Of a stretch of DNA of 42,031 nt, positions 15,903-25,016 are shown piece after piece. The stretch lies in NCBI GenBank assembly GCA_021106775.1, contig JAIOTL010000092.1, positions 1-42,031 of the forward strand. Direction: 5' to 3'. This DNA comes from Planctomycetota bacterium. GTDB lineage: Bacteria > Planctomycetota > UBA8742 > SKZP01 > JAIOTL01. Below the pieces are notes generated by a model. It was given only the letters and a program-made list of their open reading frames with translations, searched no databases and had not been told where the DNA came from. Numbering within the stretch: the first letter of the stretch is position 1; each line of letters begins with the position of its first letter. Position numbers and translations under genes: made by a program.

Positions 15903-18827
15903 ATGGGTATTGAAATTGGTTCTCAATATTCTGGATTTGTTCTCAAGGAAGTTAATGAGATACCGGAGTTACAGTCGATTGGCAGACTCTTTTTGCACGA
16001 GAAATCAGGTGCAGAGCTGTTTTATCTTTCAAACGAAGACGACAACAAAACTTTCGCAATCACATTCCGCACACCACCCGAAGATGATAAAGGCATCCCG
16101 CATATCATGGAGCATTCGGTACTTTGCGGTTCGCGTAAATTCCCCACTAAAGAACCATTTACCGAGCTTCTCAAAGGTTCGTTGAATACGTTCCTCAACG
16201 CAATGACCTTCTCCGACAAAACTATGTATCCCGTAGCAAGCAAGAATGATAAGGATTTCCAGAACCTGATGGACGTTTACCTCGATGCTGTGCTTTATCC
16301 TCGCATTTACGACAAGCCTGAAATCCTCAAGCAGGAAGGCTGGCATTACGAGATTGACAAGGCTGACCAACCTATCACTTACAAGGGTGTAGTTTACAAC
16401 GAGATGAAAGGGGCGTTCTCAAACCCGAAAAGCGTGCTTGGGAGTAAAATCGAGAAATATCTGTTCCCGGAAACCATTTATCACAACGAAAGCGGCGGCG
16501 AACCGGAAGTAATCCCGGAAATTTCATATGATGAGTTCATCGGGTTTCATCAGAAGCTGTATCATCCGTCAAACAGCAGGATTTTCCTTTATGGCAACGG
16601 AAATATCGAAGAACATTTGCGCTTTATTGACGAGAATTATCTGCATGATTTCGATAAAACGCTGGTGGATTCAGCAATTGCTGAACATGCACCGTTTGCT
16701 GAGTGCAGGGAAATGGTCGAGGAATACAGCATAAATCCCAATGAGGAAACCGGTGATAAAACTTATCACAGCATGAGTTTTGTAACCGGCAGCGCGAAAG
16801 ACCCGGAATTTACACTTGCATTCAATATTTTAGAGCATATCCTGCTTGAAACACCCGCATCACCCTTGAAAAACGCGCTTCTGAAGGCGAATCTCGGGCA
16901 GGAGGTTTTCGGATTCTTTGACGATTCAATATTGCAGCCGGTTTTCGGTATTGTCGTCGGCAACTCAAACGAGGACAAGCTTGAAGATTTCAAGACCGTC
17001 GTGCTGAATGCATTGAAAAATCTTGTTGAAACAGGAATTGACCCGAAACTTATAGACGCTTCAATCAATGTACATGAATTTTCTCTGAGAGAAGCAGATT
17101 TTCACGGTTTCCCCAAAGGTTTGTTTTATGCATTTAAATCTCTTACAGGCTGGCTCTACGACGACAAACCCCATAAACATCTGGCATACGAGCAAGTCCT
17201 GCAAAAGATAAAAGGCAATGCGCATGCTGGTTATTTTGAGAATCTGATAAAGCATTATATTCTTGATAATCCGCACTCTCTGGTTCTGACTCTTAAGCCC
17301 AAACCCGGACTTTCCGAGATAAAAGACGTGGAAGTTGCGAAAAAACTCGAGGATTTCAAAGCTGGATTGTCCGCAGATGTTGTCAACACATATGTGAAGG
17401 AGACTGCGGAATTGAAAGAGATGCAGAACGCGCCTGATTCGCCCGAAAACCTCGAAAAACTTCCGACTCTTGAACTTTCGGACATCAACCGGGATGCGGA
17501 GAAGCTTGAGCTTGATGTGCGTAAGGAAAATGACATCCCCGTGCTATTTCATCCTGAGTTTTCCAACAAAATCGCGTACTTGAACCTGTATTTCGATGCT
17601 GATTCAGTGCCTGTGGACTTACTGCCGTATGTATCGCTGCTTGCATCTACACTCGGCAAGGTAAGCACCGAGAAATATCATTACACGGATTTATCTAATG
17701 AAATGAACATCAATACCGGCGGAATCGGCTTTTCCACAAAGATTTCGTCACACAAGGACGACGCAGAGCAGTATTATCCAAAGTTTGCTGTGTCAACAAA
17801 AGTGCTGTTCCCTAAAATGCAGTCTTCCGCTGAACTTATCAACGAAATCATCAATCACACCAGATTTGATGAGAAAAACCGGCTGAAGGAAATCATCGGC
17901 GAGTTAAAAGCTCGAATGAAATCGCGCATAATGAACGGTTTCTTCGCGGAATACACGCGCCTTGGTTCGTATTATTCGCAGGCGGGGAAACTCGGCGAAA
18001 TCTGGGGTGGTATCACGTTTTATAATTTCCTCGACGACCTGCATAAGAATTTTGACGCAAAATTCGAGGATTTGACACAGAATCTCAGACGAACTGCACA
18101 ATTGATTTTCAATCGGAATAAACTCACAATCGGATTCACCGCTGAGGAACAGGATTATCAGCACTTACAAAATATTATTGATTCTCTGACATCTGATTTA
18201 ATTACAGAAAATATCAGCAAAACCGTGCTGAATCTGATGCCAGAAGCACTTAACGAAGGACTCATAATCCCATCTCAAGTGCAATACGTTATAAAAGGTT
18301 TCAACTTCCGCAAACTCGGACACGCTTATAACGGCAAGCTTCAGGTGTTGCGTTCCATCGTTTCACTCGACTATTTCTGGAATCAGGTGCGGGTGATGGG
18401 CGGTGCGTACGGCAGCAGATGCCTTATTGCGCGTAATGGCAGCGTTTTATTCGGTTCATATCGTGACCCGAATCTGCCTGAAACTTTCAGCATTTACGAC
18501 AAAATTGCTGAATATCTCGAAACTTTCGATGCAAATTACAAAGAAATGAAAAAGTATATCATTGGCACAATCGGCAGGATAGACTTCCCAATGACGCCAT
18601 CGATAAAAGGTGCTGCCTCTTTTGACGCATATTTCAGCCAACTTACACAGGAAGACCGCCAGCTTGAACGCGACGAGATTCTCGCCACCACACTCACGGA
18701 TATCAAGGGTTTTGCGCAGATGATGCGAGATGTAACCGCGCAAAATGTGCTTTGTGTTCTTGGTTCCGAGAAAAAAATCAAAGACAACGAAAGTCTTTTC
18801 AAAAAAGTAATCAACATTTTTGAATAG
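15903..18827 (+). CDS. M16C presequence-protease-like zinc metalloprotease
   Basis: 974 residues, matching PreP/Cym1/falcilysin-type proteases of family M16C. The inverted zinc motif HIMEH is at 67-71 with the distal ligand Glu167 in YKGVVYNEMKGAFS. The four-domain, two-half chain is complete, and the conserved MGGAYGSRC of the C-terminal half is seen near 836. PreP enzymes degrade peptides of up to about 60 residues inside a closed chamber. No signal peptide is present, so it probably acts in the cytoplasm on free peptides. ATG follows AAGGAG by 5 bases. The gene is alone and divergent from the zinc-ribbon operon. Confidence 0.95.
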   Translation: MGIEIGSQYSGFVLKEVNEIPELQSIGRLFLHEKSGAELFYLSNEDDNKTFAITFRTPPEDDKGIPHIMEHSVLCGSRKFPTKEPFTELLKGSLNTFLNAMTFSDKTMYPVASKNDKDFQNLMDVYLDAVLYPRIYDKPEILKQEGWHYEIDKADQPITYKGVVYNEMKGAFSNPKSVLGSKIEKYLFPETIYHNESGGEPEVIPEISYDEFIGFHQKLYHPSNSRIFLYGNGNIEEHLRFIDENYLHDFDKTLVDSAIAEHAPFAECREMVEEYSINPNEETGDKTYHSMSFVTGSAKDPEFTLAFNILEHILLETPASPLKNALLKANLGQEVFGFFDDSILQPVFGIVVGNSNEDKLEDFKTVVLNALKNLVETGIDPKLIDASINVHEFSLREADFHGFPKGLFYAFKSLTGWLYDDKPHKHLAYEQVLQKIKGNAHAGYFENLIKHYILDNPHSLVLTLKPKPGLSEIKDVEVAKKLEDFKAGLSADVVNTYVKETAELKEMQNAPDSPENLEKLPTLELSDINRDAEKLELDVRKENDIPVLFHPEFSNKIAYLNLYFDADSVPVDLLPYVSLLASTLGKVSTEKYHYTDLSNEMNINTGGIGFSTKISSHKDDAEQYYPKFAVSTKVLFPKMQSSAELINEIINHTRFDEKNRLKEIIGELKARMKSRIMNGFFAEYTRLGSYYSQAGKLGEIWGGITFYNFLDDLHKNFDAKFEDLTQNLRRTAQLIFNRNKLTIGFTAEEQDYQHLQNIIDSLTSDLITENISKTVLNLMPEALNEGLIIPSQVQYVIKGFNFRKLGHAYNGKLQVLRSIVSLDYFWNQVRVMGGAYGSRCLIARNGSVLFGSYRDPNLPETFSIYDKIAEYLETFDANYKEMKKYIIGTIGRIDFPMTPSIKGAASFDAYFSQLTQEDRQLERDEILATTLTDIKGFAQMMRDVTAQNVLCVLGSEKKIKDNESLFKKVINIFE

Positions 18828-19216
18828 TACACTGTTAATTAGTATCGCAATATTGTCAGTGGGTCAGGTATTTTGCCTGACTTTGTGAGCGTTGTGCTTG
18901 TCATTCTGAGACATCATTGATGCTTTTTCTTTGCGAAGAATCCTAGCGTTCGAACATCGGGATAATAAAAGGACTTCGTCTGCTTCAGTCGCTTTGCTCC
19001 ATTAGAATGACATGCAATAATCGATAATTTTTGTCCCAAAGCACTAGTACACTGTCAAGCAAGTTTCGAAGGGTTGTCATTCCCGTGAAAACGGGAATCC
19101 AGACTGATACAATATTATATTCTAACTTACTCTGGATTCCCAATCAAGTTGGGAATGACAGTTTTTTGAATCCTTTACTACTTTCTTGACAAAGCACTAG
19201 GCAGAGTTGATAAAAA
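18828..19216. repeat. repeat-filled convergent gap
   Basis: The 389 bp between the protease and murA hold no gene but at least three elements. First, TACACTGTTAATTAG leading to the hairpin GTCAGGTATTTTGCCTGAC (18863-18881), a copy of the element at 29460. Second, a unit with inverted ends TGTCATTCT (18899) and AGAATGACA (ends 19012). Third, the nested GTCATTCCC element at 19053-19191, described separately. The region looks like a landing site for small elements. Confidence 0.75.
19037..19200. mobile_element. MITE-like element carrying the GTCATTCCC palindrome
   Basis: The 11 bp CAAAGCACTAG occurs at 19037-19047 and again at 19190-19200. Just inside lie partly matching inverted ends: TGTCAAGCAAGTTTCGAAGG from 19053, and CCTTTACTACTTTCTTGACA ending at 19191. 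In the middle, 19075-19160, TGTCATTCCCGTGAAAACGG is mirrored by GGGAATGACA. The direct repeat overlaps the right inverted end by two bases and is 5 bp from the left end, so reading it as a target duplication is tentative. Confidence 0.5.
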
Positions 19217-20515
19217 TCAAGCAGCGTTGCGGTCTGATTTGCGCCTACTCGGATTATATTCCGCGCGTTGAATATTCGCACCGACCTTCTGAAGTTTTAG
19301 TTCCATCTGCTCATAACCTCTATCAAGATGATAAATCCGATGTACTTCCGTTGTCCCTTTTGCAGTCAATCCTGCAAGAACGAGTGCAGCAGTTGCACGC
19401 AAGTCAGCACCCATAACAGGCGCACCTGACAGTGACTTCGCACCATTGATAATCGCGGAATTATTCTGCTTGCGAATGTCAGCACCCATGCGGTTTAACT
19501 CAGCAATGTGCATGAAACGGTCGGGATAAATTGTGTCGGTTACGATTGAAATTCCGTTTGCCACTGATAAAAGTGCGACCATCGGCGCTTGTGCATCAGT
19601 CGGAAATCCTGGATACGAGAATGTTACTATGTCCGTAGGCTGAATCTCACCTCCTCGAATTCTCACGGCATCTTCAGCCACCTGTTCAACCTGCGTACCT
19701 GTTTCCTTCAGCTTTTCCCAGAACGCGATTAAATTTTCATACTTCGAGTTTAATAATGTCAGATCACCCTTTGTGATTGCAGCTGCGATTGCGTATGTTG
19801 CGGTTTCCATGCGGTCAGGCTGAATATTATAATCCGCACCGCGCAGTTTTTTTACACCCTGAATCTCGATTCTGTGTGAGCCTGCGCCTGAAATTTGGGC
19901 ACCCATTGAATTCAGCATGTTTGCGAGTCCTTCGACTTCGGGTTCCGGTGCTGCCTGCTCAATGTACGTTGTACCCTCTGCCATCACCGCAGCCATCATG
20001 ATATTTGCGGTTCCGGTTACAGTTGAGCCGGAATTTCCACCAAGAAAAATCCTTGTCCCGCGCATGTTTTTTCCGTCAGCCTTGACATAACCATGATCCA
20101 GCTCAAAATCAACACCCAACGCTTTAATACCACGCAAATGCAGGTCAACAGGTCGAACACCGATGACGCAACCACCGGGAAGTGAAACCTCCGCTTTCTT
20201 CCTGCTGCTCAGAAGCGGTCCGAGCACACAGAACGACGCTCGCATCTGCGAAACGAGATCATAAGGTGCAACAATTCTGTCCAGGTCAAAGGGTGTAACT
20301 GTTACGGTGTGATTCTCGAAAGTTGTCCGGCATCCGAGTTCTTCGATTATTTCGAGCATAAGTCTGACATCCGAGAGATTCGGCACATTCCTGATAACGG
20401 ATTTTTCTTCACTCAACAGGGTTGCTGCAAGAATCGGCAGTACCTCGTTTTTCGAACCTGAAATTCTCACATCACCGACTAATTCCTTCCCACCCTCAAT
20501 CACGAATTTATGCAT
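19217..20515 (-). CDS. murA: UDP-N-acetylglucosamine 1-carboxyvinyltransferase MurA
   Basis: 432 residues. MurA transfers enolpyruvate from phosphoenolpyruvate to UDP-GlcNAc, the first committed step of peptidoglycan synthesis, in the cytoplasm. Landmarks: substrate-loop Lys22 in RISGSKNEVLPILAA, active-site Cys116 in SLPGGCVIGVRPVDLHL, and the closing PVMGADLRATAALVLAGL. Retention of Cys at the active site predicts fosfomycin sensitivity of the enzyme itself. The ATG at 20515 is 6 bases after TGAGG; the ATG four codons upstream contains that site and is rejected. Length is close to the typical 420-430. The C-terminus adds a basic tail (NPSRRKSDRNAA). Presence of murA shows the host makes peptidoglycan, or at least its precursor. 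Confidence 0.97.
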   Translation of the reverse strand: MHKFVIEGGKELVGDVRISGSKNEVLPILAATLLSEEKSVIRNVPNLSDVRLMLEIIEELGCRTTFENHTVTVTPFDLDRIVAPYDLVSQMRASFCVLGPLLSSRKKAEVSLPGGCVIGVRPVDLHLRGIKALGVDFELDHGYVKADGKNMRGTRIFLGGNSGSTVTGTANIMMAAVMAEGTTYIEQAAPEPEVEGLANMLNSMGAQISGAGSHRIEIQGVKKLRGADYNIQPDRMETATYAIAAAITKGDLTLLNSKYENLIAFWEKLKETGTQVEQVAEDAVRIRGGEIQPTDIVTFSYPGFPTDAQAPMVALLSVANGISIVTDTIYPDRFMHIAELNRMGADIRKQNNSAIINGAKSLSGAPVMGADLRATAALVLAGLTAKGTTEVHRIYHLDRGYEQMELKLQKVGANIQRAEYNPSRRKSDRNAA

Positions 20516-20585
20516 GCTGAACCTCATTAAGTTTGCTACTTAACTCGGTTGATTCGCAAATTTCTTTAGAGGCTGTGAATAATAT

Positions 20586-21656
20586 TTATTTGACAGGCTT
20601 TTTTAGGTTGAGCCAGTAAAACAAAACGCTCAGCACGATTAATGCTCCTGCAAATACAAACGCTGGAAGAGCATCCCAGATTGTCCATACGAATATCGTC
20701 AGTGTGCATGCTGCGAACCACACAGTAATCATGTATAAAAGAAATGTTTTCTCGTAAACCTTGAAGCGATATGCGTCGTCGGTTTCTCCATGAAGTTCAG
20801 CAATCTCCACCGAGAATTTCCCGATTGCGAGCCTGAGACGGACTATCATCAGCGATGAGAACATAATCAGGACGCAGATAAAGCCTGTCAGCCAGGAAAT
20901 TCCGGGGTTTTTTATCACGTCAACAGGTAAATCCAGCGAAAGAGTTGGGTTAATACCTGAAATATTGCTCAGTGCCGAGTAAAATCCGATAAAAAGAGCG
21001 GCAGACATCGCTGAAATGATTGAAATATCATCGTTTGTCGCCTCAAGCGAAACGAGTTTATGTTTTTCGCGCATTTTGAGTGAAATCTCGCCTGGCTCCC
21101 AAAACTTGTCAAGTTTCCGACATTTCATCGAAGCCTTCTTGTGATTGATGTAAAACAAAAGCATAAGGACGAAAATTGTTCCGCCTGCAAAAGCAAAACC
21201 AACCCAGCCCAGACCAACGATTCTGCAGACGAGTAACGCACATGCACCGGCAATCAGACTGTTCACGAAAACGAAATTAAGCGCAAGGCTTCTGAAGTTT
21301 AGACGGCTGATGTTCAACGTTCCAGAATGAATTTTACCGAGTTTTGTACCGTTTATCACAAGCCCGAAATGACAGCGCATAATTATGAACGAAATTATCA
21401 TTGAAACCGTGAAAAGGAATCCGGCAGCAAGAATGATTGAATGCCTGAGAATCCAACTCAAATGTGCAGGATAATCCGCGCCGGAAAGCATATCACCGAG
21501 ACCGAGAAGCGTTCCCGGAAGAATGATATTGAGTATTGTAAACATTAGTCGACGTTCTTTTAAATTGCGCTGAATTTCAGTTATCGCGCCGAAATATTCG
21601 TCATCTGCGGAAAAAAGCCGACCTTCCGCCTGGTTTGTAACATCATTATCTGCCAT
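20586..21656 (-). CDS. polytopic membrane protein of unknown function
   Basis: 356 residues from the ATG at 21656, 6 bases after TGGAG; an earlier ATG four codons upstream contains that site. Eight hydrophobic segments can be counted, with a long cytoplasmic-type polar loop around residues 175-210 (KASMKCRKLDKFWEPGEISLKMREKHK). Both termini are predicted on the same side. No transporter or enzyme signature was recognised. It lies 70 bp upstream of murA on the same strand, so the two may be co-transcribed, but no functional link can be shown. Confidence 0.8.
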   Translation of the reverse strand: MADNDVTNQAEGRLFSADDEYFGAITEIQRNLKERRLMFTILNIILPGTLLGLGDMLSGADYPAHLSWILRHSIILAAGFLFTVSMIISFIIMRCHFGLVINGTKLGKIHSGTLNISRLNFRSLALNFVFVNSLIAGACALLVCRIVGLGWVGFAFAGGTIFVLMLLFYINHKKASMKCRKLDKFWEPGEISLKMREKHKLVSLEATNDDISIISAMSAALFIGFYSALSNISGINPTLSLDLPVDVIKNPGISWLTGFICVLIMFSSLMIVRLRLAIGKFSVEIAELHGETDDAYRFKVYEKTFLLYMITVWFAACTLTIFVWTIWDALPAFVFAGALIVLSVLFYWLNLKKPVK

Positions 21657-21716
21657 GATAAACTCCATCTAAATTATGTGATACAACTTATCGTATGTTT
21701 GAAAATTTTTTAAATT

Positions 21717-21797
21717 TGTCATTCCTGTGAAAGCAGGAATCCAGTTAATTTGCTGAATATCGAAGATTCTGGAATCCCAATCAAATTGGGAATGACA
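21717..21797. repeat. GTCATTCC palindromic repeat
   Basis: TGTCATTCCTGTGAAAGCAG at the left mirrors a right end finishing GGGAATGACA, with CTGGAATCCC as the inner arm. Flanking GTTTGAAAAT and ATTTTTCAAAAAC are also roughly inverted. It lies between two - strand genes. Confidence 0.75.
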
Positions 21798-21811
21798 ATA
21801 AAGGTTATTTT

Positions 21812-22444
21812 TCAAAAACAACCTATTAATATTAAAGCTGTGTTGCCGAGAGAATGCAATATTATTGCTGCGAAAATCGAGCGAGTTTTTGCGTAAATCA
21901 GCGCAAATACAATACCTCCGAAAAAATGATTCAGGTTCTGCAAGCCGATGTTACCCCAAACCTGATGCATGACCATAAACAGAATTGCAGAAACGATAAG
22001 GGCGAGTAGAAACGGAAAATGCTTGCGCAATGCACGGAATAGGAATCCGCGGAATAGGATTTCCTCGGCAATGGGTGAAAAAAGTACCATGCTGAGTACA
22101 TAATTCGTGCTGAGATAACCATTCGCGATAACCTCACTGCCAACTGTCAGAAACGCGACAAGAAGCAGAATGCCATAAAAAGTACCAATTGTAAGGACGA
22201 AAATCCCAAGCCATTTCAGGCTGTGAAGTGAAAAGAAAAATCCAAATTTCCGTGCACTTCCTCTTGTTGCAAGGAAAATACTGACAGCAATTACAGAAAG
22301 TATAAGCTGAGCAAATCCTGCGTAAACAAATTTATCGATTTCTGTTGCAAACAATGCGATTAACGTTAAAAGTGCAATCCAAATTAACGCCTCGTCAAAG
22401 GTTACATCACGCCGTTCCGAATTTTTAATCTCTACGTTAACCAC
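21812..22444 (-). CDS. CPBP-family intramembrane glutamic protease
   Basis: 210 residues if started at the GTG at 22444, which is 6 bases after CGGAG; the frame is open to a TTG at 22501 but no ATG exists. The chain has about six membrane helices. The CAAX-protease/bacteriocin-processing (ABI) motifs are present: EEILFRG (127-133), His160 in FMVMHQVWG, and HSLGN (197-201). Rce1-type enzymes use the paired glutamates and the histidines for catalysis in the membrane. Bacterial members act in prenyl-protein-like or peptide processing, and some in immunity to self-made bacteriocins; no bacteriocin gene is seen nearby. It lies downstream of the MlaFE-like gene, separated by 217 bp. Confidence 0.87.
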   Translation of the reverse strand: MVNVEIKNSERRDVTFDEALIWIALLTLIALFATEIDKFVYAGFAQLILSVIAVSIFLATRGSARKFGFFFSLHSLKWLGIFVLTIGTFYGILLLVAFLTVGSEVIANGYLSTNYVLSMVLFSPIAEEILFRGFLFRALRKHFPFLLALIVSAILFMVMHQVWGNIGLQNLNHFFGGIVFALIYAKTRSIFAAIILHSLGNTALILIGCF

Positions 22445-22661
22445 CGAAAACTCCGTAAAAACTTGTTCAAGGCATGTAAACACGCTTTGATGCTCGCTCA
22501 AGTCGAAAAACTTCGTTTAACAAGCTATTTCATAGCATCTCTCGGCTTGAGCTGCGCAAAGAACTCGCTTAAACACAATTTAAACTCGTTCGCTTTTTTA
22601 ACACTCTCTACTTGCAAGAAAATTGGACGTAGCAGTAAAGCTGGTCGAAATTTTATGAGTA
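22445..22661. other. gap with unusual Cys/Ser-coding-like composition, possible repeat
   Basis: The + strand shows repeated CTCGCTT/CTCGTT words and an inverted pair GCTCAAG/CTTGAGC. The - strand reads open as a short Phe/Glu-rich peptide (ANEFKLCLSEFFAQLK). Neither has a start with a ribosome site. It may be an intergenic repeat; no second copy is present in the window. Confidence 0.35.
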
Positions 22662-24647
22662 CTATTCGTACTTCGAGAATTCAAAGAACGCAAACAACAT
22701 ATGCACAATAAGTACCAGAATTGTTGACCACCAGATTGTCTGAGTTATTCCACCTGAAACCGAAATCGACGATTCCTTTTTGCGCATGCCGAATATGTTT
22801 GAAACCAGCGCTATGACCATAAAACATACGAGGGATTTGCTGAACATCCACCAAAATCCTATGGGCAGAAGTTTTCCGGTTTCAAAAATATCGTACTTGT
22901 ACATTTCCCACCAATACCCCAGAGTATCTTCGGGGTGCGTAACGAGAAAAGCGAATCCGCTTGAAACCGCTGATGTTGCATACGCGACAAAAAGCAGAAT
23001 TGGGCATCCGATGATAAATGCGCCGAAAATGTTCGATGACCAGTAGGCTTTCGGTGAAATATTGAAGGTTTTCAACGCTTCGTCTTGATGCGAATAAACT
23101 CTGTTGCCAACGTCAGCGGCAATGGCGGCACCACTTCTGGCGGCGATAAGCAAAGTTACCAAAATCGGAATCAGAACTCGAAAGCTCAAAAAACCGAGTG
23201 CACGCAGCACATCATCGCGCAACAAGGGTTCTGTGTATGAGCGGTACGGGAAATACTCGTAGAGGAAGAAAGTGGCGACGAATCCGCCGATAAACCCCGC
23301 CAAACCTATGTAAACCACCGAAGATGACAGAGTTGAGATTTTCAGATAATGCCAGAAAAACCGGATTCCCCAGCTGAAACGTTTCCATTTCGGCGCAATT
23401 CCGCTTGACAGCAGGGTCATAAGGATTAACAAGCTTGAGATAATGTAAATGTAAAAATGCTTTGTAACGAGGAAATCATTAAAATATTCTGGGCTGTACT
23501 TCCCGCCGAATAAGAAGTGTTGAAGGTTCGCAAGCCAAAAAACCGCAACACCAACAGTAAGGATTTTGGCGATAATTCTGAATTTTGAGCCTGCAAAACG
23601 TCGGATAGGCTTGAAAAACAAGGATTCCGTAAGCGATAAAATCCACCAGAACGGATAAATAAATAGCATGAGCAGCTCTTCGAAGACTTTCGATGTTGAG
23701 ATGAAAATGCCCAAAAATCCCCTGAATATGCGCGTCAGGATGCTATCTCTTTTGATTTTGGCTTTGGGCTGAGTTTTTAAAAGCTCCTTGACGTAGTTGA
23801 CATCTGCTTCAGCGGGGACAAGGTTGCGCAATTGCATGTTTGCCGGGTCAATGAGGATGATTTTGTCTGCAACCTCGCGCAGATGCTCGTAATCATGCGT
23901 TACGACAACAGAGGTTTTCTGGTAATTCGTGCTGAGCTTGCTAATGTGCTGGGCAACACGCTCGGCATTTAGCGGGTCAAGCCCTGTTGTCGGCTCGTCG
24001 TAGAGAATAATTTTCGGGTCAAACGCCAGAGTACGTGCAATCGCAAGTCTGCGCCGCTCACCCCCGGACATCTTAGAAATCGGTGTTTTCAGGTTCATCG
24101 AAAGCGTAGAAATAAGAGAATTCATGTGATTTTTACGCTCCGCTGAATTTCTTTCAATATTTGAATGGTCGTAAGCGAATTTCAGGTTTTGTTTCGCGCT
24201 GAACTCATCAAAAAGCGCATAATCTTGAAACACGATTCCAATATGATTGCGGATGTCAGACGGGTACGATTTCAGGATGTCATGATTGTTGATAATTATT
24301 TCACCCGTGATTTCAAATCCTGGTGTTGAAGGCGTTATCAAACCGAGTAGAGTTTTCATCACCACCGACTTGCCTGTCCCTGAACCGCCAACAAGCAAGG
24401 TCGTTTCACCCTGAAAAAAGCTCTGATTGCTGTTATCGATGAGTGTGCGACCGAAAACAATTATCGACAGATTCTTGAGCTGAATTATCGGCACCCGTTC
24501 ATCTTCATCCGGCATTGGCGCGCGAAGTGCCGGTATCTCCGTGCTGAAATACTTTACATCACGCTGTTTCTCAGCAAGCGTTTCTGCAAGCGAATCCTGT
24601 TTCTGCTCATTTGAATTGGATGTATCTTTTTTATCTTCTTCAGTCAT
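22662..24647 (-). CDS. single-chain ABC transporter: MlaF-like ATPase fused to MlaE-like permease
   Basis: 661 residues. Residues 55-285 are an ABC ATPase: Walker A GGSGTGKS (87-94), Q-loop Gln142, signature MSGGERRR (194-201), Walker B IILYDEP (214-220) with Glu219, and switch His252. Around residues 310-440 there are extra membrane helices. The C-terminal 180 residues hold the MlaE/YrbE permease signature LIAARSGAAIAADVG followed by DEALKTFNISPKAYW. MlaF and MlaE normally are separate proteins that, with an MCE protein, move phospholipids between membranes. Here both are on one chain and no MCE, MlaC or MlaB gene is adjacent. ATG is used with a weak upstream AGGAAT. Confidence 0.9.
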   Translation of the reverse strand: MTEEDKKDTSNSNEQKQDSLAETLAEKQRDVKYFSTEIPALRAPMPDEDERVPIIQLKNLSIIVFGRTLIDNSNQSFFQGETTLLVGGSGTGKSVVMKTLLGLITPSTPGFEITGEIIINNHDILKSYPSDIRNHIGIVFQDYALFDEFSAKQNLKFAYDHSNIERNSAERKNHMNSLISTLSMNLKTPISKMSGGERRRLAIARTLAFDPKIILYDEPTTGLDPLNAERVAQHISKLSTNYQKTSVVVTHDYEHLREVADKIILIDPANMQLRNLVPAEADVNYVKELLKTQPKAKIKRDSILTRIFRGFLGIFISTSKVFEELLMLFIYPFWWILSLTESLFFKPIRRFAGSKFRIIAKILTVGVAVFWLANLQHFLFGGKYSPEYFNDFLVTKHFYIYIISSLLILMTLLSSGIAPKWKRFSWGIRFFWHYLKISTLSSSVVYIGLAGFIGGFVATFFLYEYFPYRSYTEPLLRDDVLRALGFLSFRVLIPILVTLLIAARSGAAIAADVGNRVYSHQDEALKTFNISPKAYWSSNIFGAFIIGCPILLFVAYATSAVSSGFAFLVTHPEDTLGYWWEMYKYDIFETGKLLPIGFWWMFSKSLVCFMVIALVSNIFGMRKKESSISVSGGITQTIWWSTILVLIVHMLFAFFEFSKYE

Positions 24648-24699
24648 TTCCGATATAATTCCTGTTCAAAATATTGAGTATTTACTAAGTTTTGTTTGA

Positions 24700-24835
24700 A
24701 AACTATGTTTCATTTGAAAACTATTGTATTGTCATTCCTGCGAAGGCAGGAATCCAGCAAATTCTTGAATTTAGACAGTTCTGGATTCCCGTTTTCACGA
24801 GAATGACAGAAAAGAACATTTTTTAAACATAGTTT
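24700..24835. mobile_element. nested palindromic element in a divergent gap
   Basis: Outer perfect inverted repeat AAACTATGTTT (24700-24710) / AAACATAGTTT (24825-24835) encloses a GTCATTCC repeat at 24730-24808 (arms TGTCATTCC and GAATGACA). The word TTTGAAAACTAT occurs twice on the left. It occupies part of the 369 bp between the transporter and the HEYSH gene; the rest, 24836-25016, is AT-rich and should hold the promoter of the + strand operon. This is the only divergent gap with such a repeat. Confidence 0.55.
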
Positions 24836-25016
24836 AATGAATATGTCTATTTTGCCTGTATCATCTATCATGGTCAAGCAAATGAATTATTACGCTGATG
24901 TTTTATTCATTTATCGATAACTTATACTCAAAGTTTATTCGTTCTCAAATTGTGGAATTTGTTGTAAAATTTGCTCATATTTAATAACCTATATAAATCT
25001 TATATTTGGGGGAAGT

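Noticed and set aside
22463..22711. 82-codon + strand frame between the CPBP and MlaFE-like genes
   Set aside because: Its two ends lie antisense to the neighbouring genes, it has no ribosome site, and its composition looks like the repeat-like gap DNA.
18828..25016. Repeated GTCATTCC palindromes as a CRISPR array
   Set aside because: Copies are kilobases apart, differ in their centres, and lack regular spacers or nearby cas genes.
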